The translations under genes and the position numbers were made by a program. Below, piece after piece: positions 8,341 to 17,444 of a stretch of 64,000 nucleotides of DNA (its first letter is position 1; each line of letters opens with the position of its first letter). The notes under the pieces were generated by a model. That model did no database searches, was not told the DNA's origin, and worked only from the letters and a program-made list of their open reading frames with translations. Source of the DNA: JBGAHD01 sp044226395 (GTDB lineage: Bacteria; Pseudomonadota; Gammaproteobacteria; Xanthomonadales; Ahniellaceae); the NCBI GenBank assembly GCA_044226395.1, contig JBGAHD010000006.1, positions 62,001 to 126,000 on the forward strand, written 5' to 3'.

Positions 8341-9270
8341 TCAGACGCCCAATCCCTGGGCCATCAGGGCCTCGAAACGGGCCTGATCCACGCGCATCGC
8401 GATGCGCGCCCGATCGGGCTGGCCGCCGCGGCGCGCCCAGTCGACGACGGTCATGCCGCGGGTCAGCCGACCGTCGAGTTCGACCGCGATCGGCCGCGCC
8501 TGCCATTCCAGCACGCGCTCGGGTTCGAGCGCCACGGCCATCGCCAGGGCATCGGCCGCGTGCCAGGTGTCGGGGTGACGCGTGCGGCGCATGAACTCGC
8601 GGGTCTTGCCCGAGATCGCCTCGTAGAAGCGCGCGCGACCATCGCCGCGCGCGAACCAATCGGCCACGGTGGCGAAGGCGAAGCCGTGGGCCATGGTCGC
8701 TTCCCAGTCGACGAGATCGAATTGCGCGAACGCCTCGAACACCAGATGCGCGGCCTCGGGATCGAAGCCAATGTTGAACTCCACCGGGATGCGCGCGACG
8801 TTGCCGCGGCCCGTGACCGCGCCGCCCATGATCACCAGGCGCTTGACCCGCGACGGCAAGCTCGGATCGAGCTTGAGCGCGAGCGCGAGATTGGTCAGCG
8901 GCCCGAGCATCACGAAGGTCAGCTCGCCGGGCCGCTCGCGCGTCAGGCGCAGCATCGCGGCGGCGGCGTGCTCGTCGGCGGCGCGGCGCGACAGCAGGGG
9001 CCATTCGATGTCGCCGAAGCCGTTCTTGCCGTGCACGAAGGCGGCATCGGCCTCGGCGTGCACCAGCGGCGCCGGCGCGCCCGGATACACCGGCACGTCG
9101 ACGCCCGCGACATCGACGAGCTTGAGCGCGTTCGCGACCGTGCACTCGAGCCCGACATTGCCCGCCGCGATGGTGAGCGCCGCCACGCGCGCGTGCGGAT
9201 GGGCGAAGGCCATGAGGATGGCCAGGGCATCGTCCACGCCCGGGTCGGTGTCGATCAGCAGATGGTGCAT
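8341..9270 (-). CDS. Inosine/uridine-preferring nucleoside hydrolase
   Basis: It hydrolyses the N-glycosidic bond of nucleosides in purine/pyrimidine salvage. The hallmark calcium-binding motif DTDPGVDDA sits at the extreme N-terminus, and EFNIGFDPEAA is the family's ribose/base-binding segment. I prefer the ATG at 9270 (MHHLLIDTD, 309 residues), which has GGAG 6 bases upstream. ATGs at 9282 and 9297 would extend into the recG stop. It is the last gene downstream of recG, 19 bases away. The substrate class within IunH/RihA/RihB cannot be told from sequence alone. Confidence 0.9.
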   Translation of the reverse strand: MHHLLIDTDPGVDDALAILMAFAHPHARVAALTIAAGNVGLECTVANALKLVDVAGVDVPVYPGAPAPLVHAEADAAFVHGKNGFGDIEWPLLSRRAADEHAAAAMLRLTRERPGELTFVMLGPLTNLALALKLDPSLPSRVKRLVIMGGAVTGRGNVARIPVEFNIGFDPEAAHLVFEAFAQFDLVDWEATMAHGFAFATVADWFARGDGRARFYEAISGKTREFMRRTRHPDTWHAADALAMAVALEPERVLEWQARPIAVELDGRLTRGMTVVDWARRGGQPDRARIAMRVDQARFEALMAQGLGV

Positions 9271-9289
9271 CGAAGTCTCCATGACGGGT

Positions 9290-11386
9290 TCAGGCATCTG
9301 CGAAGCGCTGCGCGTGGCCGATCCAGCGCGAGATCAGACGCTCGACATGCGCGGGCGCCTCGGCCAGCAAAGTGTCGGCGGCTTCGCCGACGCGGGGCAA
9401 CAGGGCGGCATCGCGCGCGAGGTCGGCGACGCGAAAACCGATCTGCCCCGCTTGACGCGTGCCCAGCAATTCGCCGGGGCCGCGCAGTTCAAGATCTTTC
9501 TCGGCGATGCGAAAGCCATCGCTGGTCTCGCGCATCACTTCCAGTCGCTGACGCGCCGCGATCGACAGCGGCGCTTGATACAACAGCACGCAAGTCGACG
9601 CCACGGCGCCGCGACCCACGCGCCCGCGCAACTGATGCAATTGCGACAGGCCCAGGCGCTCGGCGTTCTCGATCACCATCAGGCTGGCGTTGGGCACGTC
9701 GACGCCCACTTCGATTACGGTCGTCGCGACCAGGAGCTTGGTCTCGCCGGCGGCGAAGGCATCCATCGCGGCCTTCTTCTCGTCGGGCTTGAGGCGACCG
9801 TGCACCAGGCCCACGCGCAGGCCGGGCAAGGCTTGGCTCAGCTGCGTGTGCGCGTCTTGCGCGGCTTGAGCCTCGAGCTTGTCGGACTCTTCGATCAGGG
9901 TGCAGACCCAATACACCTGTCGTCCTTCGGCGCAGGCGGCGCGAATGCGCTCGACCACGTCGTCGCGACGCGTGGCCGCGATCACCACGGTCTTGATCGG
10001 CGTGCGGCCGGGCGGCAACTCGTCGATGGCCGAGGCATCGAGGTCGGCGTACGCGGTCATCGCCAGCGTGCGAGGGATCGGCGTCGCGGTCATCACCAGT
10101 TGATGCGGCACCAGCTGACCATCGGGCCCCTTGTCGCGCAGCGACAGGCGTTGATGCACGCCGAAGCGATGCTGCTCGTCGACGATGGCCAGGCCTAACC
10201 GCCGATAGCGCACGCCGTCCTGCACCAGCGCATGCGTGCCCACGACGACATCGGCATCGCTGGCCACGGCGTCGAGCGCCTCGCGTCGCGCGCGGCCCTT
10301 CACCTTACCCGCGAGCCACACCACGCGCAGTCCCAAGGGTTCGAGCCAGCGCGAGAAGTGACGATAGTGCTGCTCCGCCAGGATTTCCGTCGGCGCCATC
10401 ACCGCCGCCTGCCAGCCCGCGTCGACCGCGGCCAAGGCGGCGAGCGCGGCGACCACGGTCTTGCCCGAGCCGACATCACCCTGCACCAGACGCAGCATCG
10501 GCACGCCGGCGCCAAGATCACGATCGATGTCCGACAACACACGCGCCTGCGCGCCCGTGAGCGTGAACGGCAACGCGCGCAGAAACGCCCCGCGTCGCGC
10601 GCCCGGCGTGGCGATCGCGGGACCCGGTTGCGCGCGCACGCTCAAGCGCGTGCGCTTGAGGCTCAGATTGTGCGCCAGCAATTCGTCGAAGGCCAGGCGC
10701 TGCTGCGCGGGATGTCGACCCTCGAGCAAGGCGCGCACGTCGATGCGCGGCGGCGGTCGGTGCATCACGTTCAAGGCGTCGCGCAGCGACGACAGCTCAT
10801 GGCGACGCCGCAACGCGGGCGGCACGCACTCGAGCACCTCGTCGGCCGGCAATCGCGCCAGCGCCAGGCGAATCAGCTTGAGCAAGCGCGCCTGGCCCAC
10901 GCCCTCGCCCGCGGGATAGACCGGCGTGAGTGAATCCTCCAGCGGCGCGTCGAAGCTCAAGCGCTGATAGCTCGGATGCACGATCTCCAAACCCTGCGCG
11001 CCGAGCCGCACTTCGCCATAGGCGCGAATGCGCGCGCCGGGCGCGAACTGCTCGGCCTGCGCCGCGCGGAAATGAAAGAACCGCAGCAAGAGCGTGGACT
11101 GGCTCGTGTCGGAAATCGCCACGCGCAATTGCGGGCGAAAGCGAAAGCCGCGTTCGCAGGCATCGACCACGCCCTCGACCTGCGCCGGCTCGCCGGGCAC
11201 CAGATCGGCGATGCGCGTCAGGCGCGTGCGATCCTCGTAACGCAACGGCAAGTGAAACCACAGATCCTGCACGCGACTCACGCCGATGCCGGCGAGTGCT
11301 TCGCGCAGACTCGGACCCACGCCCGGCAGCGTCTCCACACTCGCCAGGCCCGGATCCTCGGGCGGCGTCTCGCGCGCGTTGGCCAT
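9290..11386 (-). CDS. recG: ATP-dependent DNA helicase RecG
   Basis: RecG remodels stalled replication forks and branch-migrates recombination intermediates. The 698-residue product has the N-terminal wedge/OB region (LPLRYEDRT) for branched DNA. The SF2 helicase core has Walker A GDVGSGKT, the DEQH box (IVDEQHRFGV), motif III MTATPIPRT and motif VI QLHQLRGRVGR. The C-terminal segment DGFRIAEKDLELRGPGELLG is diagnostic. It lies 18 bases downstream of ridA in the gmk-rpoZ-spoT-ridA-recG run, matching conserved gammaproteobacterial order. Confidence 0.97.
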   Translation of the reverse strand: MANARETPPEDPGLASVETLPGVGPSLREALAGIGVSRVQDLWFHLPLRYEDRTRLTRIADLVPGEPAQVEGVVDACERGFRFRPQLRVAISDTSQSTLLLRFFHFRAAQAEQFAPGARIRAYGEVRLGAQGLEIVHPSYQRLSFDAPLEDSLTPVYPAGEGVGQARLLKLIRLALARLPADEVLECVPPALRRRHELSSLRDALNVMHRPPPRIDVRALLEGRHPAQQRLAFDELLAHNLSLKRTRLSVRAQPGPAIATPGARRGAFLRALPFTLTGAQARVLSDIDRDLGAGVPMLRLVQGDVGSGKTVVAALAALAAVDAGWQAAVMAPTEILAEQHYRHFSRWLEPLGLRVVWLAGKVKGRARREALDAVASDADVVVGTHALVQDGVRYRRLGLAIVDEQHRFGVHQRLSLRDKGPDGQLVPHQLVMTATPIPRTLAMTAYADLDASAIDELPPGRTPIKTVVIAATRRDDVVERIRAACAEGRQVYWVCTLIEESDKLEAQAAQDAHTQLSQALPGLRVGLVHGRLKPDEKKAAMDAFAAGETKLLVATTVIEVGVDVPNASLMVIENAERLGLSQLHQLRGRVGRGAVASTCVLLYQAPLSIAARQRLEVMRETSDGFRIAEKDLELRGPGELLGTRQAGQIGFRVADLARDAALLPRVGEAADTLLAEAPAHVERLISRWIGHAQRFADA

Positions 11387-11404
11387 CGCGCCGATGCGCG
11401 CCGC

Positions 11405-11788
11405 TTACTCGAGCACCACGATCGCGTCCATCTCGACCTGCGCGCCCTTGGGCAGGGCCGCCACGCCGATCGCCGCGCGCGCTGGATACGGCGCCTGGAA
11501 ATACTCGCTCATGATCTGATTGACCGCGGCGAAGTTGCTCAAGTCGGTGAGAAACACATTGAGCTTGGCGATGTCCTTCAGATCACCGCCCGCGGCGCGC
11601 GCCAGCGCGCGCAGATTGTCGAACACGCGTCGGATGTGCGCCTCGATCGGCCCCGCGACCATCTGACCCGTGGCCGGATCGAGCGGAATCTGTCCCGACA
11701 GATACACGGTCTTGCCGCACTTCACCGCTTGCGAATACGTGCCGATGGCGGCGGGCGCCTGGTCGGTGTGAATGATCTCGCGGGACAT
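11405..11788 (-). CDS. ridA: RidA family enamine/imine deaminase
   Basis: RidA hydrolyses reactive 2-aminoacrylate and related enamines released by PLP enzymes. The ATG at 11788 (MSREIIHTDQAPAAIGTYSQ) has AGAGG 7 bases upstream and gives 127 residues. An upstream in-frame ATG would add six unlikely residues. IGTYSQAV, YLSGQIPLDP and the catalytic Arg in the YPARAAIGV segment match the family. It sits between spoT and recG, the position held by trmH in E. coli. Confidence 0.95.
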   Translation of the reverse strand: MSREIIHTDQAPAAIGTYSQAVKCGKTVYLSGQIPLDPATGQMVAGPIEAHIRRVFDNLRALARAAGGDLKDIAKLNVFLTDLSNFAAVNQIMSEYFQAPYPARAAIGVAALPKGAQVEMDAIVVLE

Positions 11789-11856
11789 GAGCGATCCTCT
11801 GGGCAAAACGCGATTGTAGGCCGACGCGCGCGCGCCGCCAAAGCACTTCGCGGGGT

Positions 11857-14022
11857 TCAGCCCTGGGTGCGATGCACGGCGTGGACCACGCCGGAACGGC
11901 GCACGCGCCGCATCACGTCGGCCAGATGCTTGCGATCGCGCACTTCAATCGTGAAATGCAGGGCCGCGGCGCGCAGATCGCGCTCCTTGTACTCGACGTT
12001 CTCGATGTTGGAACTGCACTCGGCGATCGCCGCCGCCACCGTCGCCAGCACGCCGGGACGATTCTCGACCACGACCTTGAGCACGACCTTGAAGTCGCCC
12101 TCGACGCTGTGATCCCAGCCGATCGCCACGCAGCGCTCGGGCTGCTTACGAAACTCGGCGACGTTGGGGCATTCGAGCTGATGCACGACGATGCCCTTGC
12201 CCGCCGACAGAAAACCCATGATGTCGTCGCCGGGAATCGGATGACAGCAGGCGCCGAAGGTCACCACGCCGCGCTCGGCGCCCGAGATCAAGATCTTCTC
12301 GCCTCGACGCGGCGAGGTACCCAGGCCCAGTCGCGCTTGACCACGCGCCAATTGCTCGGCGACCTGCTGCGGCATGCGATTGCCGAGCGCGATGTCGGCG
12401 AGCAAGTCCTCGAGGCGACGCAGGCGGTTGTCGGTGAGATAGGTTTCCAGCGCTGCTGGCGCGATCGAATCGAGCGAGGAGTCGAGTGCGTCAAGCGCGC
12501 GATCGAGCATGCGATGACCCAGTTCAATCGCGTCTTCGTGCTGCAGACGCTTCAGATAGTGGCGAATCGCCGTGCGCGCCTTGGCGCTGACCACGAACTC
12601 CAGCCAGTTCGGCGACGGCGTGGCCGAAGGCGCGGTGATGATTTCCACGCTCTGCCCGCTCGACAAGCGCGTGCGCAGCGGCACCAGCTTCTTGTCGACG
12701 CGCGCGGCCACCGCGTGATCGCCGACGTCGGTATGCACCGAGTAGGCGAAATCCAGCGCCGTGGCATTGCGCGGCAAGGCCATGATGTCGCCCTTGGGCG
12801 TGAACAGATACACGTCGTCGGGAAACAGATCGATCTTGACGTTGTCGATGAACTCCAACGGTGAGGTCGCGTTGGCCTGCGTGGCCAGCAAGCCCGTGAG
12901 CCACTCGCGCGCGCGCGTTTGCGCGTTGTTGGCGGGCTGCGAATCGGTCTTGTAAGTCCAGTGCGCGGCGACGCCGCGCTCGGCCAGCATGTCCATGTCC
13001 TCGGTGCGGATCTGCACTTCGATCGGCGTGCCGCTGGGCCCGAACAAGGTCGTGTGCAGGGACTGGTAGCCGTTCGCTTTCGGAATGGCGATGAAATCCT
13101 TGAAGCGACCATCGAGCGGCTTGTACAGCGCGTGCACGGCGCCCAGCGCCATGTAGCACTGCATCACTTCGGGCACGACCACGCGCACGCCGTAGACATC
13201 GAGCACCTGCGAGAAGCTCTTATGCTCGGCGCGCATCTTGGTGAAGATGCTGTACGGCGACTTGACCCGGCTGACGATGCGCGCGGGGATGAACATCGAA
13301 TCCAGGCGCTGTTCGATCGCGGTCTCGATGCGCGCGATCGGATCGCGGCGCGTGCCATAGGCCTGCTTGATGCGATTGACCAGGACGCGGTGACGCAGCG
13401 GATACAGCGCCTTGAAGCCGTGATCCTGCAGCTCCGACTTGACCTTGTTCATGCCCAGGCGTTGAGCGATGGGCGCGTAGATTTCCAGTGTTTCCAGCGC
13501 GATGCGGCGACGCGACTCGGTGCTCATGGCATCGAGCGTGCGCATGTTGTGCAGGCGATCGGCGAGCTTGATCAGGATCACGCGCAGATCGCGCGACATC
13601 GCCAGCAGCATCTTGCGGAAGCTCTCGGCGTTGGCTTCCTGACGCGACTGGAACTGGACCTTATCGAGCTTGGTCACGCCATCGACGAGCTCGGCCACGT
13701 CGGCGCCGAACTTCAGTTCGATGTCGGGCCGCTTGAGCGGCGTGTCCTCGATGGTGTCATGCAAGATCGCGGCGATGATGGCATCGACGTCCAGGCGCAT
13801 CTCGGCCAGGATGCCGGCCACCGCGATCGGATGGGTGATGTAGGGTTCGCCGCTCTTGCGCGTCTGCGCGCCATGCGCGGCGGCGCCGATGCGATAGGCC
13901 TCGACCACGCGCGCCACCTGCTCGGCCGGCAGATAGGCGCGAATCTTATCGACGAGCGAAACCACGAACTCCGGCAGGTCGTTCGGTGCGGTCGTGGGCA
14001 CGTGTTGGCTCGCCGCTTCCAT
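11857..14022 (-). CDS. spoT: Bifunctional (p)ppGpp synthetase/hydrolase (SpoT/Rsh)
   Basis: It makes and degrades the stringent-response alarmone (p)ppGpp. The 721-residue product carries, in order, four parts. The HD hydrolase domain comes first, with an intact HDTIEDT motif after YITHPIAVAGIL. The synthetase domain follows, with FKDFIAIPKANGYQSLHTT and EVQIRTEDMDMLAERG. Next is a TGS domain (DVYLFTPKGDIMALP), and last a C-terminal helical and ACT region. The intact HD site argues for hydrolase activity, unlike RelA. It is flanked by rpoZ upstream and ridA-recG downstream. A distinct relA may lie elsewhere. Confidence 0.96.
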   Translation of the reverse strand: MEAASQHVPTTAPNDLPEFVVSLVDKIRAYLPAEQVARVVEAYRIGAAAHGAQTRKSGEPYITHPIAVAGILAEMRLDVDAIIAAILHDTIEDTPLKRPDIELKFGADVAELVDGVTKLDKVQFQSRQEANAESFRKMLLAMSRDLRVILIKLADRLHNMRTLDAMSTESRRRIALETLEIYAPIAQRLGMNKVKSELQDHGFKALYPLRHRVLVNRIKQAYGTRRDPIARIETAIEQRLDSMFIPARIVSRVKSPYSIFTKMRAEHKSFSQVLDVYGVRVVVPEVMQCYMALGAVHALYKPLDGRFKDFIAIPKANGYQSLHTTLFGPSGTPIEVQIRTEDMDMLAERGVAAHWTYKTDSQPANNAQTRAREWLTGLLATQANATSPLEFIDNVKIDLFPDDVYLFTPKGDIMALPRNATALDFAYSVHTDVGDHAVAARVDKKLVPLRTRLSSGQSVEIITAPSATPSPNWLEFVVSAKARTAIRHYLKRLQHEDAIELGHRMLDRALDALDSSLDSIAPAALETYLTDNRLRRLEDLLADIALGNRMPQQVAEQLARGQARLGLGTSPRRGEKILISGAERGVVTFGACCHPIPGDDIMGFLSAGKGIVVHQLECPNVAEFRKQPERCVAIGWDHSVEGDFKVVLKVVVENRPGVLATVAAAIAECSSNIENVEYKERDLRAAALHFTIEVRDRKHLADVMRRVRRSGVVHAVHRTQG

Positions 14023-14087
14023 GACCTGGGAATCCGGGTCAGGCCATCATGCCGTGTCGCCTGCTCGTCGCCATGCGATGTCGACGA

Positions 14088-14384
14088 TCAGAGATCGTCG
14101 CCACCCTTGGTCAGATCGTCTTCGGCGACTTCGGCGGCGGCCCATTCCAGGGCCTCGCGCTCGGCCTTCTCGCGCTCTTGGCGCTCGATCTCGGCGAGCA
14201 GTTCCGGCGTGACCTTGCGGTCGGCGATTTCGCGCAGCGCCAGCACGGTGGGCTTGTCATTGGCGGAGTCGACCAGCGGGTCGGCGCCCTTGGAAAGCTG
14301 ACGGGCGCGCTTGGTCGCCATCAGCACGAGTTCGAAGCGGTTGTCGACCACTTCCAGGCAATCTTCGACAGTAATTCGAGCCAT
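14088..14384 (-). CDS. rpoZ: RNA polymerase omega subunit
   Basis: Omega stabilises the beta' subunit and forms part of a ppGpp-binding site on RNA polymerase. The product from the ATG at 14384 has 98 residues and starts MARITVEDCLEVVDNRFELV, the universal omega N-terminus, with ATKRARQLSKG following. An acidic tail ends EDDLTKGGDDL. The open frame runs 45 codons further upstream, but those codons show no omega homology. It lies between gmk and spoT, coupling stringent-response genes in one operon. Confidence 0.97.
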   Translation of the reverse strand: MARITVEDCLEVVDNRFELVLMATKRARQLSKGADPLVDSANDKPTVLALREIADRKVTPELLAEIERQEREKAEREALEWAAAEVAEDDLTKGGDDL

Positions 14385-14541
14385 GATGAGATTCCCGCAG
14401 GAAATCAAAAACTTGGGAGGGCCGTGTAGGTTACCAGCGCACCCACGTGGCCGCAAACGTCGCACGCGATCGGGCCTGGGGCAGCGCCCGCCCAAGGCGA
14501 CAAGAGCCCGCGCGGTCAAGGACTTGCGCGGTTCGCGCGGC

Positions 14542-15153
14542 TCAGGCGATCAAGCGCTCGACCAGGGCCGCCACGGCCTCGCCCTGCACCGCGAAGCGCA
14601 GGCGCTGACCGCGGACCAGGGCGCGCAGGTCCTCGAGCGCGCGCTCGAATTCGTCGTTGACGATGACGTAGTCGAACTCGCGCGCGTGGCGAATCTCCTC
14701 GCGCGAATTGGTCAGGCGACGCTGGATCACGACCTCGCTGTCCTGCGCGCGCAGGCGCAGGCGACGCTCGAGTTCCTCGCGCGAGGGCGGCAGGATGAAC
14801 ACGCTCACGGTCGCGTCGATCTGCTCGCGCACGCGGCGCGCGCCTTGCCAATCGATCTCGAGCAAGACGTCATGGCCTTGATCGAGCAAGGGCTGCACGG
14901 CGGCGCGCGAGGTCGCGTAGCAATTGCCGTGCACTTCGGCGTGTTCGATGAACGCGCCTTCGTCAACCAGCGCGAAGAACTGCTCGCGCGTGACGAAGTG
15001 ATAGTGCGTGCCGTCGATCTCGCCCGGTCGCGGTGGCCGCGTGGTGTGCGACACCGACAGGCGAATGCGCGGCTCGCTTTCGAGCAGGGCCTTGACCAAG
15101 GAGGTCTTGCCCGCGCCCGAGGGCGCCGCGACGATGAACAGACTGCCTTTCAT
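14542..15153 (-). CDS. gmk: Guanylate kinase
   Basis: It phosphorylates GMP to GDP with ATP, feeding both GTP and (p)ppGpp pools. The 203-residue product has a P-loop APSGAGKTSLVK at residues 9-20, the GMP-binding VSHTTRPPRPGE, and the lid YHFVTREQFFALVDEGAFIEH split over two motifs. Length matches E. coli Gmk (207). A spacer of 157 bases separates it from rpoZ, and it lies 32 bases downstream of yicC. Confidence 0.97.
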   Translation of the reverse strand: MKGSLFIVAAPSGAGKTSLVKALLESEPRIRLSVSHTTRPPRPGEIDGTHYHFVTREQFFALVDEGAFIEHAEVHGNCYATSRAAVQPLLDQGHDVLLEIDWQGARRVREQIDATVSVFILPPSREELERRLRLRAQDSEVVIQRRLTNSREEIRHAREFDYVIVNDEFERALEDLRALVRGQRLRFAVQGEAVAALVERLIA

Positions 15154-15185
15154 GAGGACTTCGGGCCCTTGCCGCGCGGCGTCGA

Positions 15186-16052
15186 TTATTCGAGGTTCTG
15201 AACCTGTTCGCGCAATTGCTCGATCAGGACCTTGAGTTCGACCGCGGCCTGGCTGGTGCGCTGATCAACCGATTTCGAGCCCAGGGTATTGGCCTCGCGA
15301 TTGAATTCCTGCAGCAGAAAATCCAGGCGCCGGCCCGCGGGCTCGGGCCGATCGAGAATGCGGCGCGCCTCGGCCACGTGGGCGGTGAGGCGGTCGAGTT
15401 CCTCGTCGACGTCGATCTTTTGCAGGTTCAACACCACTTCTTGTTCCAGCCGGCCCGGATCGAGCGGCAGTTTCAGATCGGCCAGGCGCAGTTCCAATTT
15501 CTGACGCAGGCCGACACGGATCTCGGGCAGCCACTGGCGCACCTGCGCGACCAACTGCGCGACGGTGTCGAGGCGCTCGATCATGAATACGCGCAGGCGC
15601 TGGCCCTCGCGGCCGCGCGTGTCGACGAAGTCATCGAGCGCGAGTTCGAACGCGGCCAGCACGGCCTCGTGTTGCGCGGCTTGGTCGGCATCGGGCTCGA
15701 CGATCATGCCCGGCCACGCCAGGGCTTCCATGCGCGTGCCGGCGGCCAGATCGGGCGCGATCGCGCCGAGCTCGCGCGCCAGACGCGCCAGTTCGCGGGC
15801 GAGGCCATCGTTCAACTTCAGGCCTTGACTGGTCTGCGTGGCGCCGCGCACGCGCAGGCCGACATCGATCTTGCCGCGCGACACGCGCGCGGCGGTGCGC
15901 TCGCGCAGACGGCCTTCGAGCGCGCGGAATTCCTCGGGCAGGCGCAGGCTCAATTCCAGATAGCGGTGGTTGACCGAACGCATCTCCCACACCAGTCGTC
16001 CCCAAGGCGTGGTCTCTTCGCGCACGGCGAAGGCGGTCATACTGCGAATCAA
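15186..16052 (-). CDS. yicC: YicC family endoribonuclease
   Basis: YicC proteins are RNases implicated in sRNA (RyhB) turnover in E. coli. I place the start at a TTG at 16052: GGGAG lies 6 bases upstream and the product then begins MIRSMTAFAV, the same register as E. coli MIRSMTAYAR. The next ATG (16040) has no ribosome-binding site. The 288-residue protein carries the N-terminal WEMRSVNHRYLEL motif and the DUF1732 C-terminus (FLLQEFNREANTLGSKS). It is divergent from rph and immediately upstream of gmk. Confidence 0.93.
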   Translation of the reverse strand: MIRSMTAFAVREETTPWGRLVWEMRSVNHRYLELSLRLPEEFRALEGRLRERTAARVSRGKIDVGLRVRGATQTSQGLKLNDGLARELARLARELGAIAPDLAAGTRMEALAWPGMIVEPDADQAAQHEAVLAAFELALDDFVDTRGREGQRLRVFMIERLDTVAQLVAQVRQWLPEIRVGLRQKLELRLADLKLPLDPGRLEQEVVLNLQKIDVDEELDRLTAHVAEARRILDRPEPAGRRLDFLLQEFNREANTLGSKSVDQRTSQAAVELKVLIEQLREQVQNLE

Positions 16053-16119
16053 GGCGCGCTCCCGGTTGGGTCGGATGCCGATGGTAAACTCGCGCGCCCA
16101 AAACCCCAAGCGAGTCCCC

Positions 16120-16848
16120 ATGCCGATCCAGCGTCCCAGCGGCCGCGCGCCCGACGCCCTGCGTCCCATCACCCTGCAGCGCCGCTTCACCCGACACGCC
16201 GAAGGCTCGGTGCTGGTGTCGTTCGGCCAGACCCAGGTGCTGTGCAATGCCAGCGTCGAGGACAAGGTGCCCGGCTTCCTGCGCGGCAAGGGCGAAGGTT
16301 GGGTCACGGCCGAGTACGGCATGCTGCCGCGCGCCACGCACGAGCGAAACTCGCGCGAGGCCGCCAGCGGCAAGCAAGGCGGACGCACGCTCGAGATTCA
16401 ACGCTTGATCGGCCGCGCGCTGCGCGCGGTGGTCGACCGTCGCGCCCTGGGTGAGCGCACCATCACCCTCGATTGCGACGTGATCCAGGCCGATGGCGGC
16501 ACGCGTACGGCCGCGATCACCGGCGCCTATGTCGCCCTGGTCGACGCGGTGCGCTGGCTGATGAAGAAGAACGCGCTCACGCGCGACCCCGTGCACGGCG
16601 CCGTGGCGGCCGTGTCGGTCGGCATCTGGCGCGACACGCCGGTGCTCGATCTCGACTACGCCGAGGATTCGAGCTGCGAGACCGACATGAACATCGTCAT
16701 GAACGATGCGTTTGGCTTCATCGAGCTGCAGGGCACGGCCGAAGGGCATGCGTTGCGCCGCGATGAACTCGAACGCCTGCTCGATCTCGCGCGCCACGGC
16801 GTGGCCCAATTGATCGAGATCCAGCGTCAGGCGCTGGCGTCGGACTGA
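16120..16848 (+). CDS. rph: Ribonuclease PH
   Basis: A phosphorolytic 3'-5' exoribonuclease that trims tRNA 3' ends. The 242-residue product has RPITLQRRFTRHAEGSVLVS at the N-terminus, TAEYGMLPRATHERNSRE with the conserved phosphate-binding residues, and the LDYAEDSSCETDMN signature near the active site. The ATG at 16120 is the only start consistent with family length. It is divergent from yicC (67-base spacer) and 2 bases before rdgB. Confidence 0.97.
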   Translation: MPIQRPSGRAPDALRPITLQRRFTRHAEGSVLVSFGQTQVLCNASVEDKVPGFLRGKGEGWVTAEYGMLPRATHERNSREAASGKQGGRTLEIQRLIGRALRAVVDRRALGERTITLDCDVIQADGGTRTAAITGAYVALVDAVRWLMKKNALTRDPVHGAVAAVSVGIWRDTPVLDLDYAEDSSCETDMNIVMNDAFGFIELQGTAEGHALRRDELERLLDLARHGVAQLIEIQRQALASD

Positions 16849-16850
16849 CC

Positions 16851-17444
16851 ATGCGACGCGTGGTCGTGGCCAGCGGCAATCGCGGCAAGCTCGCGGAGTT
16901 TCGCGAGTTGTTCGCGCATCTGCCGATCGAGCTGGTGGCGCAAGACACGCTCGGCATCGCGCCAGCGGACGAGACCGCCACGACCTTCGTCGAGAACGCG
17001 CTGCTCAAGGCGCGCCAGGCCGCGCGTCACAGCGGCCTGGCCGCGATCGCGGATGATTCGGGCTTGATCGTCGATGCGCTCGACGGCGCGCCGGGTCTGT
17101 ATTCGGCGCGCTTCGCGGGCGTGGGCGCGAGCGATGACGCCAATATCGACAAGCTGCTCGATGAACTCGCGCGTCGTCCCGAGGCGCCGCGCACCGCGCG
17201 CTTCTATTCGCTGGTCGTGTATCTGCGTCATGTCGACGATCCCGCGCCAATCATCTGCGAAGGCACCTGGGCGGGCGAAATCCTCACCGAACGTCGCGGC
17301 ACGCGCGGCTTCGGCTACGACCCGGTGTTCTTCGACGCCGCGCGCGGTCTGGCCGCGGGCGAGCTCGACACCGAGTTCAAGAATCTGATCAGTCACCGCG
17401 GCCAGGCGCTGGCGCAGTTGAAAGCGCGTCTGTTCGCGCCGTGA
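16851..17444 (+). CDS. rdgB: dITP/XTP pyrophosphatase RdgB
   Basis: This Ham1-family enzyme removes non-canonical purine nucleotides (dITP, XTP) from the pool. The 197-residue product has the SGNRGKLAEF nucleotide-binding motif, TFVENALLKAR, AIADDSGL with the metal-binding Asp pair, and GFGYDPVF. The start is 2 bases after the rph stop, and its TGA overlaps the hemW GTG by four bases (GTGA), indicating translational coupling. Confidence 0.96.
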   Translation: MRRVVVASGNRGKLAEFRELFAHLPIELVAQDTLGIAPADETATTFVENALLKARQAARHSGLAAIADDSGLIVDALDGAPGLYSARFAGVGASDDANIDKLLDELARRPEAPRTARFYSLVVYLRHVDDPAPIICEGTWAGEILTERRGTRGFGYDPVFFDAARGLAAGELDTEFKNLISHRGQALAQLKARLFAP

